Shown in pieces: positions 9,312-17,704 of a stretch of 64,000 nt of DNA. The stretch lies in NCBI GenBank assembly GCA_036787955.1, contig DAIQOI010000001.1, positions 372,001 to 436,000 on the forward strand. Reading direction: 5' to 3'. Both the position numbers and the translations under genes were made by a program. Numbering within the stretch: position 1 is the first letter of the stretch; the number at the start of each line of letters is the position of its first letter. This stretch comes from UBA2336 sp036787955 (lineage in GTDB: Bacteria > Bacteroidota > Bacteroidia > Cytophagales > Cyclobacteriaceae). The notes beneath the pieces were generated by a model that was not told where the DNA came from, did no database searches, and worked only from the letters and a program-made list of their open reading frames with translations.

Positions 9312-9386
9312 GGTGGAAGATGGGACTCGAACCCACGACCCTCAGAACCACAATCTGATGCTCTAACCAACTGAGCTACATCCACC
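9312..9386 (-). tRNA. tRNA-His (anticodon GTG)
   Basis: On the minus strand the sequence folds into a cloverleaf: extra 5' G(-1) opposite C73, D-arm TAGCTCAGTTGGTTAGAGC, anticodon stem TCAGA/TCTGA around loop TTGTGGT, and T-arm GTGGGTTCGAGTCCCAT. G(-1) and the GTG anticodon identify tRNA-His. The acceptor stem has one T:T mismatch at pair 6-67, the rest pairs. CCA is not encoded. A complete TTTG-N19-TAACTTTG promoter lies just upstream. Confidence 0.95.
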
Positions 9387-9414
9387 ATGCCACCGCCACC
9401 GATGAGCGGGGTGG

Positions 9415-9445
9415 CAAAGTTACACAGCCGGAGGGTAATTGCAAA
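9415..9445 (-). promoter_or_regulatory. Complete Bacteroidota-type promoter for tRNA-His
   Basis: On the minus strand, TTTG at 9445-9442, a spacer of 19 bases, then TAACTTTG at 9422-9415; both elements are exact and the spacing is ideal. The tRNA begins 28 bases downstream. The promoter fits exactly into the gap after the pyrC stop at 9446. Confidence 0.75.
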
Positions 9446-10786
9446 TCAGTTGCGCGGGTTGAATACCAGGCGCATGCCTTTGCGGCCCTCATTAAACTTT
9501 CCGTTGGCGTAGGCCAAATGTCCGGATACCCATGTGTACAGAACCCTGGCGCGAAAAGTGGTGCCTTCGAAAGGCGACCAGCCGCACTTGGCCAGAATGT
9601 TCTCGGCAGTTACCGTCCAGGGATTGTTTAAATTCACTGCTGTCAGGTCGGCATAGTAACCCTCGCGGATGAAGCCGCGATCTTCAATACTGAAAAGCAG
9701 AGCCGGATTATGGCACATTTTGGTAACGAGCATCTCCAGCGAAATTTTTCCCTGATGGTAAAACTCGAGCATGGCCGGCAGGCTGTGCTGTACCAGAGGT
9801 CCGCCGGATGGGGCTTTGAAATAGGGCTGGCTCTTTTCTTCGCGCGTGTGGGGTGCGTGGTCGGTGGCAATAACATCGATGCGATCTTCCAACAGGGCTT
9901 TCCAAATACCTTCGCGGTCGGCTGCGGTTTTGATAGCCGGATTCCATTTTATAAAGTTACCCAGCCGTTTGTAGTCTTCATCGCAGAACCACAGGTGATG
10001 AATGCATGCCTCTGCCGTAATGTGTTTATCGGCCAGGGGTCCCGGTTCGAACAGTTCGGTTTCGCGTGCAGTTGAGAGGTGCAGTATGTGTAAACGGGTT
10101 TTGTATTTTTTTGCCAGGCCAACTGCGAGGCTGGATGAGCGATAGCATCCTTCGGCACTTCGAATCAGTGGGTGAAACTCGACAGGCACATCCTCACCAT
10201 ATTGCCTGCGGAAAGCTTCCGTATTGTTCCTGATGGTGGTTTCATCTTCACAATGGGCAGCGATGAGAAAAGGCACTTTTGAAAAAAATCTTTCCAGGGC
10301 AACGGGGTCATCAACCAGCAAGTCTCCGGTTGAAGAGCCCATAAAGATTTTCAGGCCGCATACTTCACGGGGGTTTACCCTGAGCACTTCATCCAGGTTG
10401 GTGCTTGATGCGCCAATATAAAATGAGTAATTGGCCAGAGAATGTTGTGCGGCAATCTGGAATTTTTGTTCCAATGTTTCGCGGGTTAATGCCGGGGGAA
10501 TGGTATTGGGCATTTCCATATAGGAAGTGATTCCGCCTGCAACGGCTGCTTTTGCTTCGGTATAGATAGTTGCCTTGTGTGTAAGGCCGGGTTCGCGAAA
10601 GTGTACCTGGTCGTCAATAACACCCGGGAAAAGATACAACCCGTTTAAATCCATAATTTCATGGGCAGGCAGGTGCTGCAGGTTGGCAGAGATTCTTTCA
10701 ATGCGTGTACCCCTGATCAGTACATCGGCCGGGTAAACCCTTCCTTCGTTAACTATATTTGCGTTCAGCAGTAACGTAGTTTTCAT
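9446..10786 (-). CDS. pyrC: Dihydroorotase
   Basis: A 446-residue amidohydrolase of the pyrimidine pathway that closes carbamoyl-aspartate to dihydroorotate. Motifs in order: PGVIDDQVHFREPG, MPNT, KIFMGSSTG, AHCEDE, ILHLST, HHLWF, DHAPHTREEK and GGPLVQHSLP. The first metal-site motif is DDQVH rather than the usual DxHVH, so one zinc-ligand His is replaced by Gln; from memory this variant is shared by the Porphyromonas enzyme and other Bacteroidota. I chose ATG 10786 (MKTTLLLNANIVNEG); an upstream start at 10816 would run through the promoter element and into the divergent helicase gene. Confidence 0.95.
   Translation of the reverse strand: MKTTLLLNANIVNEGRVYPADVLIRGTRIERISANLQHLPAHEIMDLNGLYLFPGVIDDQVHFREPGLTHKATIYTEAKAAVAGGITSYMEMPNTIPPALTRETLEQKFQIAAQHSLANYSFYIGASSTNLDEVLRVNPREVCGLKIFMGSSTGDLLVDDPVALERFFSKVPFLIAAHCEDETTIRNNTEAFRRQYGEDVPVEFHPLIRSAEGCYRSSSLAVGLAKKYKTRLHILHLSTARETELFEPGPLADKHITAEACIHHLWFCDEDYKRLGNFIKWNPAIKTAADREGIWKALLEDRIDVIATDHAPHTREEKSQPYFKAPSGGPLVQHSLPAMLEFYHQGKISLEMLVTKMCHNPALLFSIEDRGFIREGYYADLTAVNLNNPWTVTAENILAKCGWSPFEGTTFRARVLYTWVSGHLAYANGKFNEGRKGMRLVFNPRN
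10754..10761 (+). promoter_or_regulatory. Putative -7 element of the DEAD-box helicase gene (TATATTTG)
   Basis: Exact TAnnTTTG match 38 bases before the helicase ATG, inside the first codons of the divergent pyrC. It would give a leader of about 30 bases. Confidence 0.45.
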
Positions 10787-10791
10787 CTGCC

Positions 10792-10799
10792 CAAAGGTA
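10792..10799 (-). promoter_or_regulatory. Putative -7 element of pyrC (TACCTTTG)
   Basis: Exact consensus on the minus strand, ending 5 bases before the pyrC ATG and starting at the base next to the helicase ATG. The pyrC transcript should therefore be leaderless or nearly so. Confidence 0.6.
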
Positions 10800-12050
10800 A
10801 TGAAAGAAACAACCACCTTTTCCGGTTTGGGTTTAAATCCGCAACTCCTTCGGGCGCTTTCGGATATGGGTTACAAAGAGCCGACTGAAATTCAAAAGCA
10901 AGGCATCCCCCCCATACTTTCCGGACAGGCTGTAATAGGCATAGCGCAAACGGGCACCGGTAAAACGGCAGCCTATCTGCTTCCGGTTTTGTACAAAACA
11001 AAATATGCACAAGGTTCCGATCCGCGGGCATTAATACTTGTACCTACCAAAGAACTAGTTGTTCAGATAACAGGATATGCACGTTCGCTGGCACGTTATA
11101 CAGATCTGCGCATTGCAGATTTATATGGGGGAGTGGGCACGAAAAGCCAGATTGAACAACTGCGCAGAGGTGTAGACATTGTAGTGGCTACACCGGGCAG
11201 GTTTATGGAAATTTATCTGAAAGGAGAACTGCCTGTTAAGCAAATAAAAATGCTTGTGCTGGATGAGGCAGACCGGATGATGGATATGGGATTTATGCCC
11301 CAGCTGCGGAAGATTTTTGAAGTGATTCCGGCAAAGCGGCAGAATTTGTTATTTTCCGCAACCTTTCCGCCAAAAGTTGAACAACTGGCCGAAGAGTTTC
11401 TGGATTTTCCGGTACGTATCGAGGTTACGCCTCCGGCAACTGTTCCGGCACAGGTTAATCAGCAACTGTACTACGTTCCGAATCTTAAAACCAAAATCAA
11501 CTTTATCGAATATCTGTTAAGCAAACCGGAATTTTCGCGGGTGTTGATTTTTACCCGAACAAAGACGGGCGCTGATAATGTATTCAAATTTCTGGATCGC
11601 AAAAAAATAGGACCGGTAAGGGTAATTCATTCCAATAAAACACAAAACAGCCGTATCAATGCTGTGCAGCAACTTAAGGAAGGTACTTTGCGTGTGCTGG
11701 TGTCAACCGATGTAACAGCGCGGGGCATAGATATAAGCAATCTGTCGCACGTTATCAATTTCGATGTTCCGGTTATGTACGATGATTATGTGCACCGAAT
11801 AGGTCGTACGGGTCGTGCATTTCAAACAGGCACAGCAATAACACTGGCTACTGATGCCGATCGGTATCATATAAAAAAGATAGAGGAACTTATCGGGCAG
11901 CCAATACCGGTGTATCCTGTTCCGGCCGAGGTTAAATTGGAGGAAACGCCTTTTGAGGAAAAGCAACAGATGGCCCGCGAGATAGACGAACAGAGGCGCA
12001 AAGAAAACCCTGGCTACAGGGGTGCTTTTCACCCGAAGAAGAGGCATTAA
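10800..12050 (+). CDS. DEAD-box RNA helicase (RhlE-like)
   Basis: A 416-residue ATP-dependent RNA helicase. All core motifs are present: Q-motif region FSGLGLNPQLLRAL..EPTEIQKQ, AQTGTGKT (motif I), PTKEL (Ia), TPGR (Ib), DEAD (II), SAT (III), IFTRTK (IV), STDVTARGID (V) and HRIGRTGR (VI). The C-terminal tail is short and basic (ENPGYRGAFHPKKRH), as in RhlE-type helicases that act in ribosome assembly or mRNA decay. Its stop overlaps the convergent TolC-family gene by the 4 bases TTAA. Confidence 0.93.
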   Translation: MKETTTFSGLGLNPQLLRALSDMGYKEPTEIQKQGIPPILSGQAVIGIAQTGTGKTAAYLLPVLYKTKYAQGSDPRALILVPTKELVVQITGYARSLARYTDLRIADLYGGVGTKSQIEQLRRGVDIVVATPGRFMEIYLKGELPVKQIKMLVLDEADRMMDMGFMPQLRKIFEVIPAKRQNLLFSATFPPKVEQLAEEFLDFPVRIEVTPPATVPAQVNQQLYYVPNLKTKINFIEYLLSKPEFSRVLIFTRTKTGADNVFKFLDRKKIGPVRVIHSNKTQNSRINAVQQLKEGTLRVLVSTDVTARGIDISNLSHVINFDVPVMYDDYVHRIGRTGRAFQTGTAITLATDADRYHIKKIEELIGQPIPVYPVPAEVKLEETPFEEKQQMAREIDEQRRKENPGYRGAFHPKKRH

Positions 12051-13507
12051 CGCAATTCCTGACCCAGGTTGCGAACGCCTGCGGCCCAGTACAGCATGGC
12101 TTTTTGTTTGCTGTAATCAGATAACAGCTTCAGCCATTTACCCTGTGTGCGCAGCAGGTAATCCAACTGCAAATTGATTTTAAAAAGATCGCTTTCGCCC
12201 AGTTGAAGATTGAGCAGTTCAGCTCTTAATAAACGTTCGAAATTGTTTACCATTTCACGTTGGTTGGTGGTAACGGCTGCTATAGTAATCAGGCTGTTAT
12301 AGGTTGCCTGAAGATTATTGATTACCTGGCGTTCGGTAAGCACGCGCTCGTATTCCAGCGAGGTTATTTTAAGTTTGGTTTGTGCCAGTTTGGCTCTTTC
12401 TTTGCGCAGAAACAGCGGAAAACTGAAGTCGAGGCCGAATTTGTAATCCTCGGTTGGTAAAAAACGCGTGTTTCCTTCCGGGTCAAAAGGCTGATTCAGC
12501 AGAAAATATTTCAGGTCAAGCTTGGGTTTAAGAAATTCAGCTGCCAGCCTGCGTTCAACGTCCAGTTGCATCAGTTTAACGGATAGTTTGCGTAATTCCG
12601 GGTGGTTGTAACGTGCGCGGTTGCGCAGTTCATCCAGTTCTTTGTCCGAAATAACAAACATGTCCTGTTCGGGCACCGGAATCCAGCTCGGGGGCAGGTC
12701 CACGGGGTTGCCAAGGCTGTCCCACAGAAAGGTGCTTATCACAACTCCTGCGTTTAAAAATCCGAGCAGCGCCTCCTGCTGATCAATAAGACGGGTTTGC
12801 AGGGTAATTTTAGCCTGAACGGTATCAATAGCCGAGGCCTCTCCCAGTTGCGCATTGAGCTGCGTGCGTTCAAATATTTCGCGGGCTATTGCAACGCCCC
12901 GGTCTTGCAGGCGGTAGTGGTAGTAGTGATAAAACCAGTTCCAGTATTCTTTGGCGGCTTCCAGCAGGAGCTTGTTGATAATAGCAACCTGCTCTGCCTC
13001 TGTTAAATCTTTAAACAATTCGGCCTGGCGCAACGCAGCCCTGCGGGCATCGGTAATCAGACCTTGCCCGAGCGGGATGGCTACACCGGCATAAAGCTGG
13101 CGGAAATTGTACTGCGAAGAGATGAAAGATTCCTGATTAAGATATTGCCCTGTGTTTCTTTCAACACCTACCGATGGGTCAAGCGGGAAAAGCGTTTGAA
13201 ATTTGAGCTGGGCGTTAAATTTTTCGTAATAGTCGATGTTGTTAAAGTTTTTGGTCAGGTAACTGATTTCGGCTTTTGGATCGAAATGGCCCCGCGCCAG
13301 CCTTATTTCCTGGCGTGCCACCTCGCTTAACAAGGCGGCCTGGCGTGCCACCGGATGATTTTGTATGACCCACTGATAAAAATTTTCCAGTGTGAGCACA
13401 TGGGCGGTATCAGGAACAGCAAACAGTGTATCGGTAGAAAACTGTGCAGATAACGCTGCTGAATACAGCAAGCAGGCTGATAAAAATACAGGTTTACTTC
13501 GGGTCAT
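12047..13507 (-). CDS. TolC-family outer-membrane channel of an ABC export system
   Basis: About 486 residues, with signal peptide MTRSKPVFLSACLLYSAALSAQ. Start chosen at 13507, overlapping the upstream HlyD gene by 14 bases; a longer start at 13540 would only add a charged extension before the signal peptide. The mature protein shows the long alpha-helical pattern of outer-membrane factors (ENFYQWVIQNHPVARQAALL first helix, FSFPLFLRKERAKLAQTKLKITSLEYE in the second half). It is the last gene of the order tetR-ABC-hlyD-tolC and should be the exit duct for that exporter. Confidence 0.88.
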   Translation of the reverse strand: MTRSKPVFLSACLLYSAALSAQFSTDTLFAVPDTAHVLTLENFYQWVIQNHPVARQAALLSEVARQEIRLARGHFDPKAEISYLTKNFNNIDYYEKFNAQLKFQTLFPLDPSVGVERNTGQYLNQESFISSQYNFRQLYAGVAIPLGQGLITDARRAALRQAELFKDLTEAEQVAIINKLLLEAAKEYWNWFYHYYHYRLQDRGVAIAREIFERTQLNAQLGEASAIDTVQAKITLQTRLIDQQEALLGFLNAGVVISTFLWDSLGNPVDLPPSWIPVPEQDMFVISDKELDELRNRARYNHPELRKLSVKLMQLDVERRLAAEFLKPKLDLKYFLLNQPFDPEGNTRFLPTEDYKFGLDFSFPLFLRKERAKLAQTKLKITSLEYERVLTERQVINNLQATYNSLITIAAVTTNQREMVNNFERLLRAELLNLQLGESDLFKINLQLDYLLRTQGKWLKLLSDYSKQKAMLYWAAGVRNLGQELR

Positions 13508-14801
13508 CTTCCGATTTTTTGGCCGGTACTTTTTTTTCAATGATTTCTTCCAGCGGCTCGCGGTACAGGCTGGGCGGGAAGCCGTTCAGCTGCCGCCATA
13601 TTTCATACCAGATGGGCACGTCATCCAGCATTACCCACCCCTTGATTCCTGATCCTATGCGCAGTTGTTTGGGCCAGGGTATGTCGGTGGAATCGGGTAC
13701 AATAAGCAGGCGGAACTCACCCGGGCCGGTATTGACCATATCAATAACCTTTACCACTCCGCCAAAAGTACCTACCGACACGCTGGGCCAGCCCGAGAAC
13801 TGCAGTGCCGGCCAGCCATCGAAAATGATGCGCACTTTGCGGCCTTTACTCACCAGGGGCACGTCCATGGCGCGGATGTACATTTCGGCTGCAATGTCAT
13901 TGTTTACTTCGGCTACGGGCATAATCATACACACAGCCTCTCCTTCCTGAATGGTTTCTCCTATCCCTGCTTTCAGGGCTTTTACCACAACACCATCCTG
14001 GGGAGCAATAATTTGATACTGCTGATTACGGATTTGCATGTTGGCATACTCGTTTCGAAGTTTTGCCAGCTCGGCTTCTGTTTCAAAGATTTCGGCTTCG
14101 GTCTGGTTGCGATCTGATTCGGCCTTGCTTATCTTGTCCAGGAATTCGGCTTGCAGGCGGTCCAGTTCTATTTGTGCATTCACGTAGTCGGCCTGGGCGC
14201 CCCGGTACTTGTATTCAATTTCCTGAAATTTTGTTAAGGGAATGTTGCCTGCATCGTACAGCATTTTGTTGCGGTCGTGTTGATTTTTCAGGTTGTCGAA
14301 GCGGATTTTTTCGGCCTCTAATTTTGCCGTGGCCTGGTCGATTTTATTTTTCATTTCCTGCTTAAGTGCTGCGATCTGCCGACTCAGTGCGCTTGTTTTT
14401 TCGCGTTTGGCCACCAGGCTGCCTTCTTTCGCCTGAATTTGCTGCTGCAGGCGCAAAAGCAGCAAAGGGTCAAAGTATCTATCGCGGATTTCGCTGAGGG
14501 TTATGATGGTATCCCCTCTTTCAACATATTGCCCCTCTTGTACGTGCCATTTCTGGATACGGCCGGCAATAGCTGTTTCAATGGTTTGGGGGCGGTTACC
14601 CGGATTGAATGGGGTTACTTTGCCTGTGCCGCGAATGTTCTGCTGCCAGGGCATAAATAACATGACGATGAAAATGAGCAGAACTACCATGAAGAACCGG
14701 GCAATAATGATTCCTGCACGCGGTGTTTTGATGGCGCGTAACGAATAGAGCTTTTCCTGCTCTACAATGCGGTCGATTCGTGTTTTTGACAGGTTCAGCA
14801 T
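13494..14801 (-). CDS. HlyD-family periplasmic adaptor (membrane fusion protein)
   Basis: A 435-residue adaptor that links the inner-membrane ABC protein to the TolC channel. It has one membrane anchor near residues 30-50 (GIIIARFFMVVLLIFIVMLF), a lipoyl-like half (GRIQKWHVQEGQYVERGDTI), a long coiled-coil hairpin (about residues 125-265, rich in K/E/Q), the second lipoyl half (IIAPQDGVVVKALKAGIGETIQEGE) and a beta-barrel domain. Only 3 bases separate it from the upstream ABC gene. The family covers protein (type I secretion) and drug exporters; the cargo is not indicated. Confidence 0.9.
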   Translation of the reverse strand: MLNLSKTRIDRIVEQEKLYSLRAIKTPRAGIIIARFFMVVLLIFIVMLFMPWQQNIRGTGKVTPFNPGNRPQTIETAIAGRIQKWHVQEGQYVERGDTIITLSEIRDRYFDPLLLLRLQQQIQAKEGSLVAKREKTSALSRQIAALKQEMKNKIDQATAKLEAEKIRFDNLKNQHDRNKMLYDAGNIPLTKFQEIEYKYRGAQADYVNAQIELDRLQAEFLDKISKAESDRNQTEAEIFETEAELAKLRNEYANMQIRNQQYQIIAPQDGVVVKALKAGIGETIQEGEAVCMIMPVAEVNNDIAAEMYIRAMDVPLVSKGRKVRIIFDGWPALQFSGWPSVSVGTFGGVVKVIDMVNTGPGEFRLLIVPDSTDIPWPKQLRIGSGIKGWVMLDDVPIWYEIWRQLNGFPPSLYREPLEEIIEKKVPAKKSEDDPK

Positions 14802-14804
14802 AGA

Positions 14805-16982
14805 TTATTCTGTATAAGGATCCAGTAATCCCTGAGAAAGCAGTTCATTGAATGGACCTTCAATTTCAACGCGTCCGTCTTTTATAACAATAACCCTGTT
14901 ACAAGCCTCCATAATCAATGGGTCGTTGGAAACAGCAATAAGTGTCCAGGGACGGGAAGCATCGGTAACGCATTTTATCAGTTGAATTTTTGCCTCACGC
15001 TTGAGGCCTGTAAAGAAATCATTTAAAATGACAAGATTAGGCTTTTTTGCCAAACAGCGCGCCAGGATGAGTTTGTGGATGGTTGTATTAGACAGGTTTT
15101 TTCCCCCGCTGGTCAGGTGGGTGTTGAGTCCTTCGGGTAAAGATAAAAATTCATCGCGCAAGCCCACTGCCTCTATGGCCTCAATTGCATCCTGCACCTG
15201 TTCGGTAGCTTTCCCGAGCGTGATATTTTCCAGAATGGTGCCGTCAAAGATGTCTTCCTGAGAAATGTTTTTTCCGATTTTGTTGCGCAGGTGCGTAAGG
15301 TCAAGATCACGAAGCGAATAGTTGTTCAGTGCAACAATCCCCTCATAGTTGGTGTAAATGCCTGACAGGATGTTTACCAATGTTGTCTTTCCGGATCCAC
15401 CGGGACCTGCTATGCAAACCCGCTCTCCGGCACGCACATACAGATCTATGCCCTTGAGTACATAGTTTTTATGGTTGGGGTAGCGAAACTTCAAATCCTT
15501 TACCATAATGTTATAGGGACCTTCATTAAATTTTTTAGGCATGTCCAGGCCGCCTATCCGCTCCAGTGGCAGGTCGGTAACGTTCGATACCTTATCCACG
15601 GCTGTAAGAAGGTCATAAATAACATCCATGTACATGATTATCTTTTCGATGGAGTTGAGAATAAGTATGATTACAACCTCAGAGGCAACGAACTGTCCCA
15701 GTGTAATTTGACGTTCCACCACCAGAATGGCGCCAACAATCAGCAAGCCTCCTATTACCAGGGTTTTAAACAGCAGTATAAAGGAATACTGGGTGATAAG
15801 AACCTGAAAGTGTATCTTCCGGTATTTAAGGTAGTTGTTAACGTTCTGGTCGGTTTTCTTGATAGGCAAATCGGTGCTTCCGGCCAGTTTAAAGGAATGT
15901 AAGGCGCGCGCCAGTTCTTCCAGCCAGTGCACTACTTTGTATTTGTATTTCGATTCTTCTATGGATGACCGCAACCCCCGCGGGCCGGTAAAGTAGAATA
16001 TGACAAACAAAAATGTTATCAGCCCGATACTGAAGAAAACAAAGAACGGGTGATAGAGCGAAAGAAGTATAAGGCCGAAGAATATCTGAACAAGACCTGA
16101 GGTAAGATCAATAAGCAGCTTGGGCAGGCCCTTTTGAATGGTAATGATGTCAAAAAAACGGTTGATTAACTCGGGAGCATAATTGCTAATAATAGATTCG
16201 GCTTTAAGCCGGGGAATGCGATAGGCAAATTCCAGCGATGCTTTTGTGAAAATACGGCGCTGCAGGTGCTCCACCAGAGTAATCTGCATGATCTGAAGTA
16301 TCCCGCCCATGAGCACGCCAATAATAATAATGGTAATGAGTACATAAATGGAGCTGAAAAACATGCCCCCGGAAATTAACTCGATGGTGGACTGTATACC
16401 CAGTGGAAGCACAAGACTGAGTAAACCCATTAAGAGGGCATAGAACAGGATATAATTAATTTGGCTCCGCTCGGCATGCAACAACCGCAACAACCTTGTA
16501 ACCGGATTTAATTTTGCGCCACCCTCTTCTCCCCCCAATTGTATGTCGCTGACAATGCTCTCTTCAGGGAAAATAACCATAAAGAGCACTTCATCATTAT
16601 CGGGGCAAAACCATTCTCCGGTGGGTTTGAAGTCATGCGTGTGTATAGATGCGGCATCGAACTGTGTTTCAAGTCGCCTGCGTGCAGCCGGATGGATAAG
16701 AACGGGTTTTATTTGTCCCTCTGATTTCCGGAAAGCCAGAACATACTGGCGTTCCTTTTGCAAAAAATCAATAAAAGCGGCAGGGGGCAACTGATACTGC
16801 AGCAGCATGAGCTGTATTTTTGCTCCGGCTTCAAACAGGTCGCGCTTGAACTCGCTAAATTCTTCGGCTGTGTAGGTGCGGTTGTTAACTTCAACAAAAT
16901 GCAGATTATCCGCATTGTAGGTATGCTTAAGCTGAAGGGCTGCTTCGCGCAGGATTCGGACAATATGGTGGTTATTAAGCAT
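14805..16982 (-). CDS. ABC exporter (membrane plus ATPase domains) with degenerate nucleotide-binding domain
   Basis: About 725 residues: an N-terminal cytosolic domain (about 1-180) in the place where type I secretion ABC proteins carry a C39-like domain, six membrane helices (about 185-470) and an ABC ATPase domain (about 505-725). Walker A (GPGGSGKTT) and the Q-loop (ISQEDIF) are intact. The signature LSGGQ reads LSNTT, Walker B plus catalytic Glu (LLLDE) reads VILND, the D-loop Asp is Lys and the H-loop His is replaced in AVSNDP. ATP could bind but hydrolysis should be poor. I use the ATG at 16982, which overlaps the tetR stop by 8 bases; ATG 16997 is also possible. Confidence 0.85.
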   Translation of the reverse strand: MLNNHHIVRILREAALQLKHTYNADNLHFVEVNNRTYTAEEFSEFKRDLFEAGAKIQLMLLQYQLPPAAFIDFLQKERQYVLAFRKSEGQIKPVLIHPAARRRLETQFDAASIHTHDFKPTGEWFCPDNDEVLFMVIFPEESIVSDIQLGGEEGGAKLNPVTRLLRLLHAERSQINYILFYALLMGLLSLVLPLGIQSTIELISGGMFFSSIYVLITIIIIGVLMGGILQIMQITLVEHLQRRIFTKASLEFAYRIPRLKAESIISNYAPELINRFFDIITIQKGLPKLLIDLTSGLVQIFFGLILLSLYHPFFVFFSIGLITFLFVIFYFTGPRGLRSSIEESKYKYKVVHWLEELARALHSFKLAGSTDLPIKKTDQNVNNYLKYRKIHFQVLITQYSFILLFKTLVIGGLLIVGAILVVERQITLGQFVASEVVIILILNSIEKIIMYMDVIYDLLTAVDKVSNVTDLPLERIGGLDMPKKFNEGPYNIMVKDLKFRYPNHKNYVLKGIDLYVRAGERVCIAGPGGSGKTTLVNILSGIYTNYEGIVALNNYSLRDLDLTHLRNKIGKNISQEDIFDGTILENITLGKATEQVQDAIEAIEAVGLRDEFLSLPEGLNTHLTSGGKNLSNTTIHKLILARCLAKKPNLVILNDFFTGLKREAKIQLIKCVTDASRPWTLIAVSNDPLIMEACNRVIVIKDGRVEIEGPFNELLSQGLLDPYTE

Positions 16983-17664
16983 TGCTTCGGGGTTCAATAG
17001 TTTTCAGAATCAGTATCCGCAAAAAATTTTCAAGTTGCTGATGATGTTTCTCGGGGTTGAATCGGATGTCGGTTAGTGAAGGGAGATGCTCGGCATAAAA
17101 CAGCTGGTGATTGGCCGATAGCAAAACTGTGCTTATCAGGGTAAGCGGATACCGGAAGTGGGGGTTAATTTCTTTAAGTATTTTGGCCAGTTTGTTACAA
17201 ACTGCTTTGTAAGGCAAAAAGGCACCATCTTTATGGTCGCGGTCCACCTGTTTGGTAAGGTATGTTTTTTCAAACTCTGCCATAACCAGTCGTTTCAGGG
17301 CTCCCGTATCCAGCTCATCTGAATAAATATCGTCTATCTTTCCCGATAAAAGAACGTGCAGGCAAGCGTCTAGTCTTTGGTGCGGATCGGTTAGGTTCTG
17401 GGTCACAATGTCAAACTGATAACCCATCCCCATCCAATACCAGTCTATTAAATAAAGAAGCAACCTGTGTTTGTTTTCGAAATAGCGGTAAACAGAAGCC
17501 TCGGTGCTGCCAATCGCCTCAGCCAGTTTTTTAAAAGTAAATTGTTCAAATCCCAGTTTATCAATTAATTGCACACTTACGGCAAGTATTTTTCGTCCCA
17601 AAGCCGAACGCTGCGGATCGCGCAGATAGAGCGTTTGGCTGAGGGGAAATAAAAGGGTGGCCAT
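16975..17664 (-). CDS. TetR/AcrR-family transcriptional regulator
   Basis: A 229-residue regulator with an N-terminal TetR helix-turn-helix: RKILAVSVQLIDKLGFEQFTFKKLAEAIGSTEASVYRYFENKHRLLLYL is the typical helix 1-4 pattern ending in VYRYFxNKxxLL. The C-terminal ligand domain is divergent, so the effector is unknown. It heads the order tetR-ABC-hlyD-tolC on the minus strand, with start-stop overlap to the ABC gene, and so probably controls it. A near-perfect palindrome immediately upstream of its ATG (17668-17688) is the likely autoregulatory operator. Confidence 0.9.
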   Translation of the reverse strand: MATLLFPLSQTLYLRDPQRSALGRKILAVSVQLIDKLGFEQFTFKKLAEAIGSTEASVYRYFENKHRLLLYLIDWYWMGMGYQFDIVTQNLTDPHQRLDACLHVLLSGKIDDIYSDELDTGALKRLVMAEFEKTYLTKQVDRDHKDGAFLPYKAVCNKLAKILKEINPHFRYPLTLISTVLLSANHQLFYAEHLPSLTDIRFNPEKHHQQLENFLRILILKTIEPRSNA

Positions 17665-17667
17665 CGC

Positions 17668-17704
17668 TATGATAGTAATACTACCATAAACGATAGGACT
17701 ACTA
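17668..17704. promoter_or_regulatory. Palindromic operator-like sites upstream of tetR
   Basis: Between the trxA stop and the tetR ATG. Positions 17668-17688 form a 21-base inverted repeat centred on 17678 with one mismatched pair; its core is TAGTAATACTA. A second, weaker copy, TAGGACTACTA (17694-17704), matches the core at 9 of 11 positions and is centred 21 bases (two helical turns) away. Such spacing next to the regulator's own start is typical of TetR-family autoregulation. Confidence 0.6.

Noticed and set aside
9312..9386. T:T mismatch in the tRNA-His acceptor stem as sign of a pseudogene
   Set aside because: Everything else in the cloverleaf is intact, and the mismatch seems shared with other Bacteroidota tRNA-His; treated as a functional gene.
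9389..9415. Hairpin GCCACC/GGTGGC just upstream of tRNA-His
   Set aside because: It overlaps the end of the clear promoter and precedes the tRNA; could be leader structure but lacks terminator or riboswitch traits.
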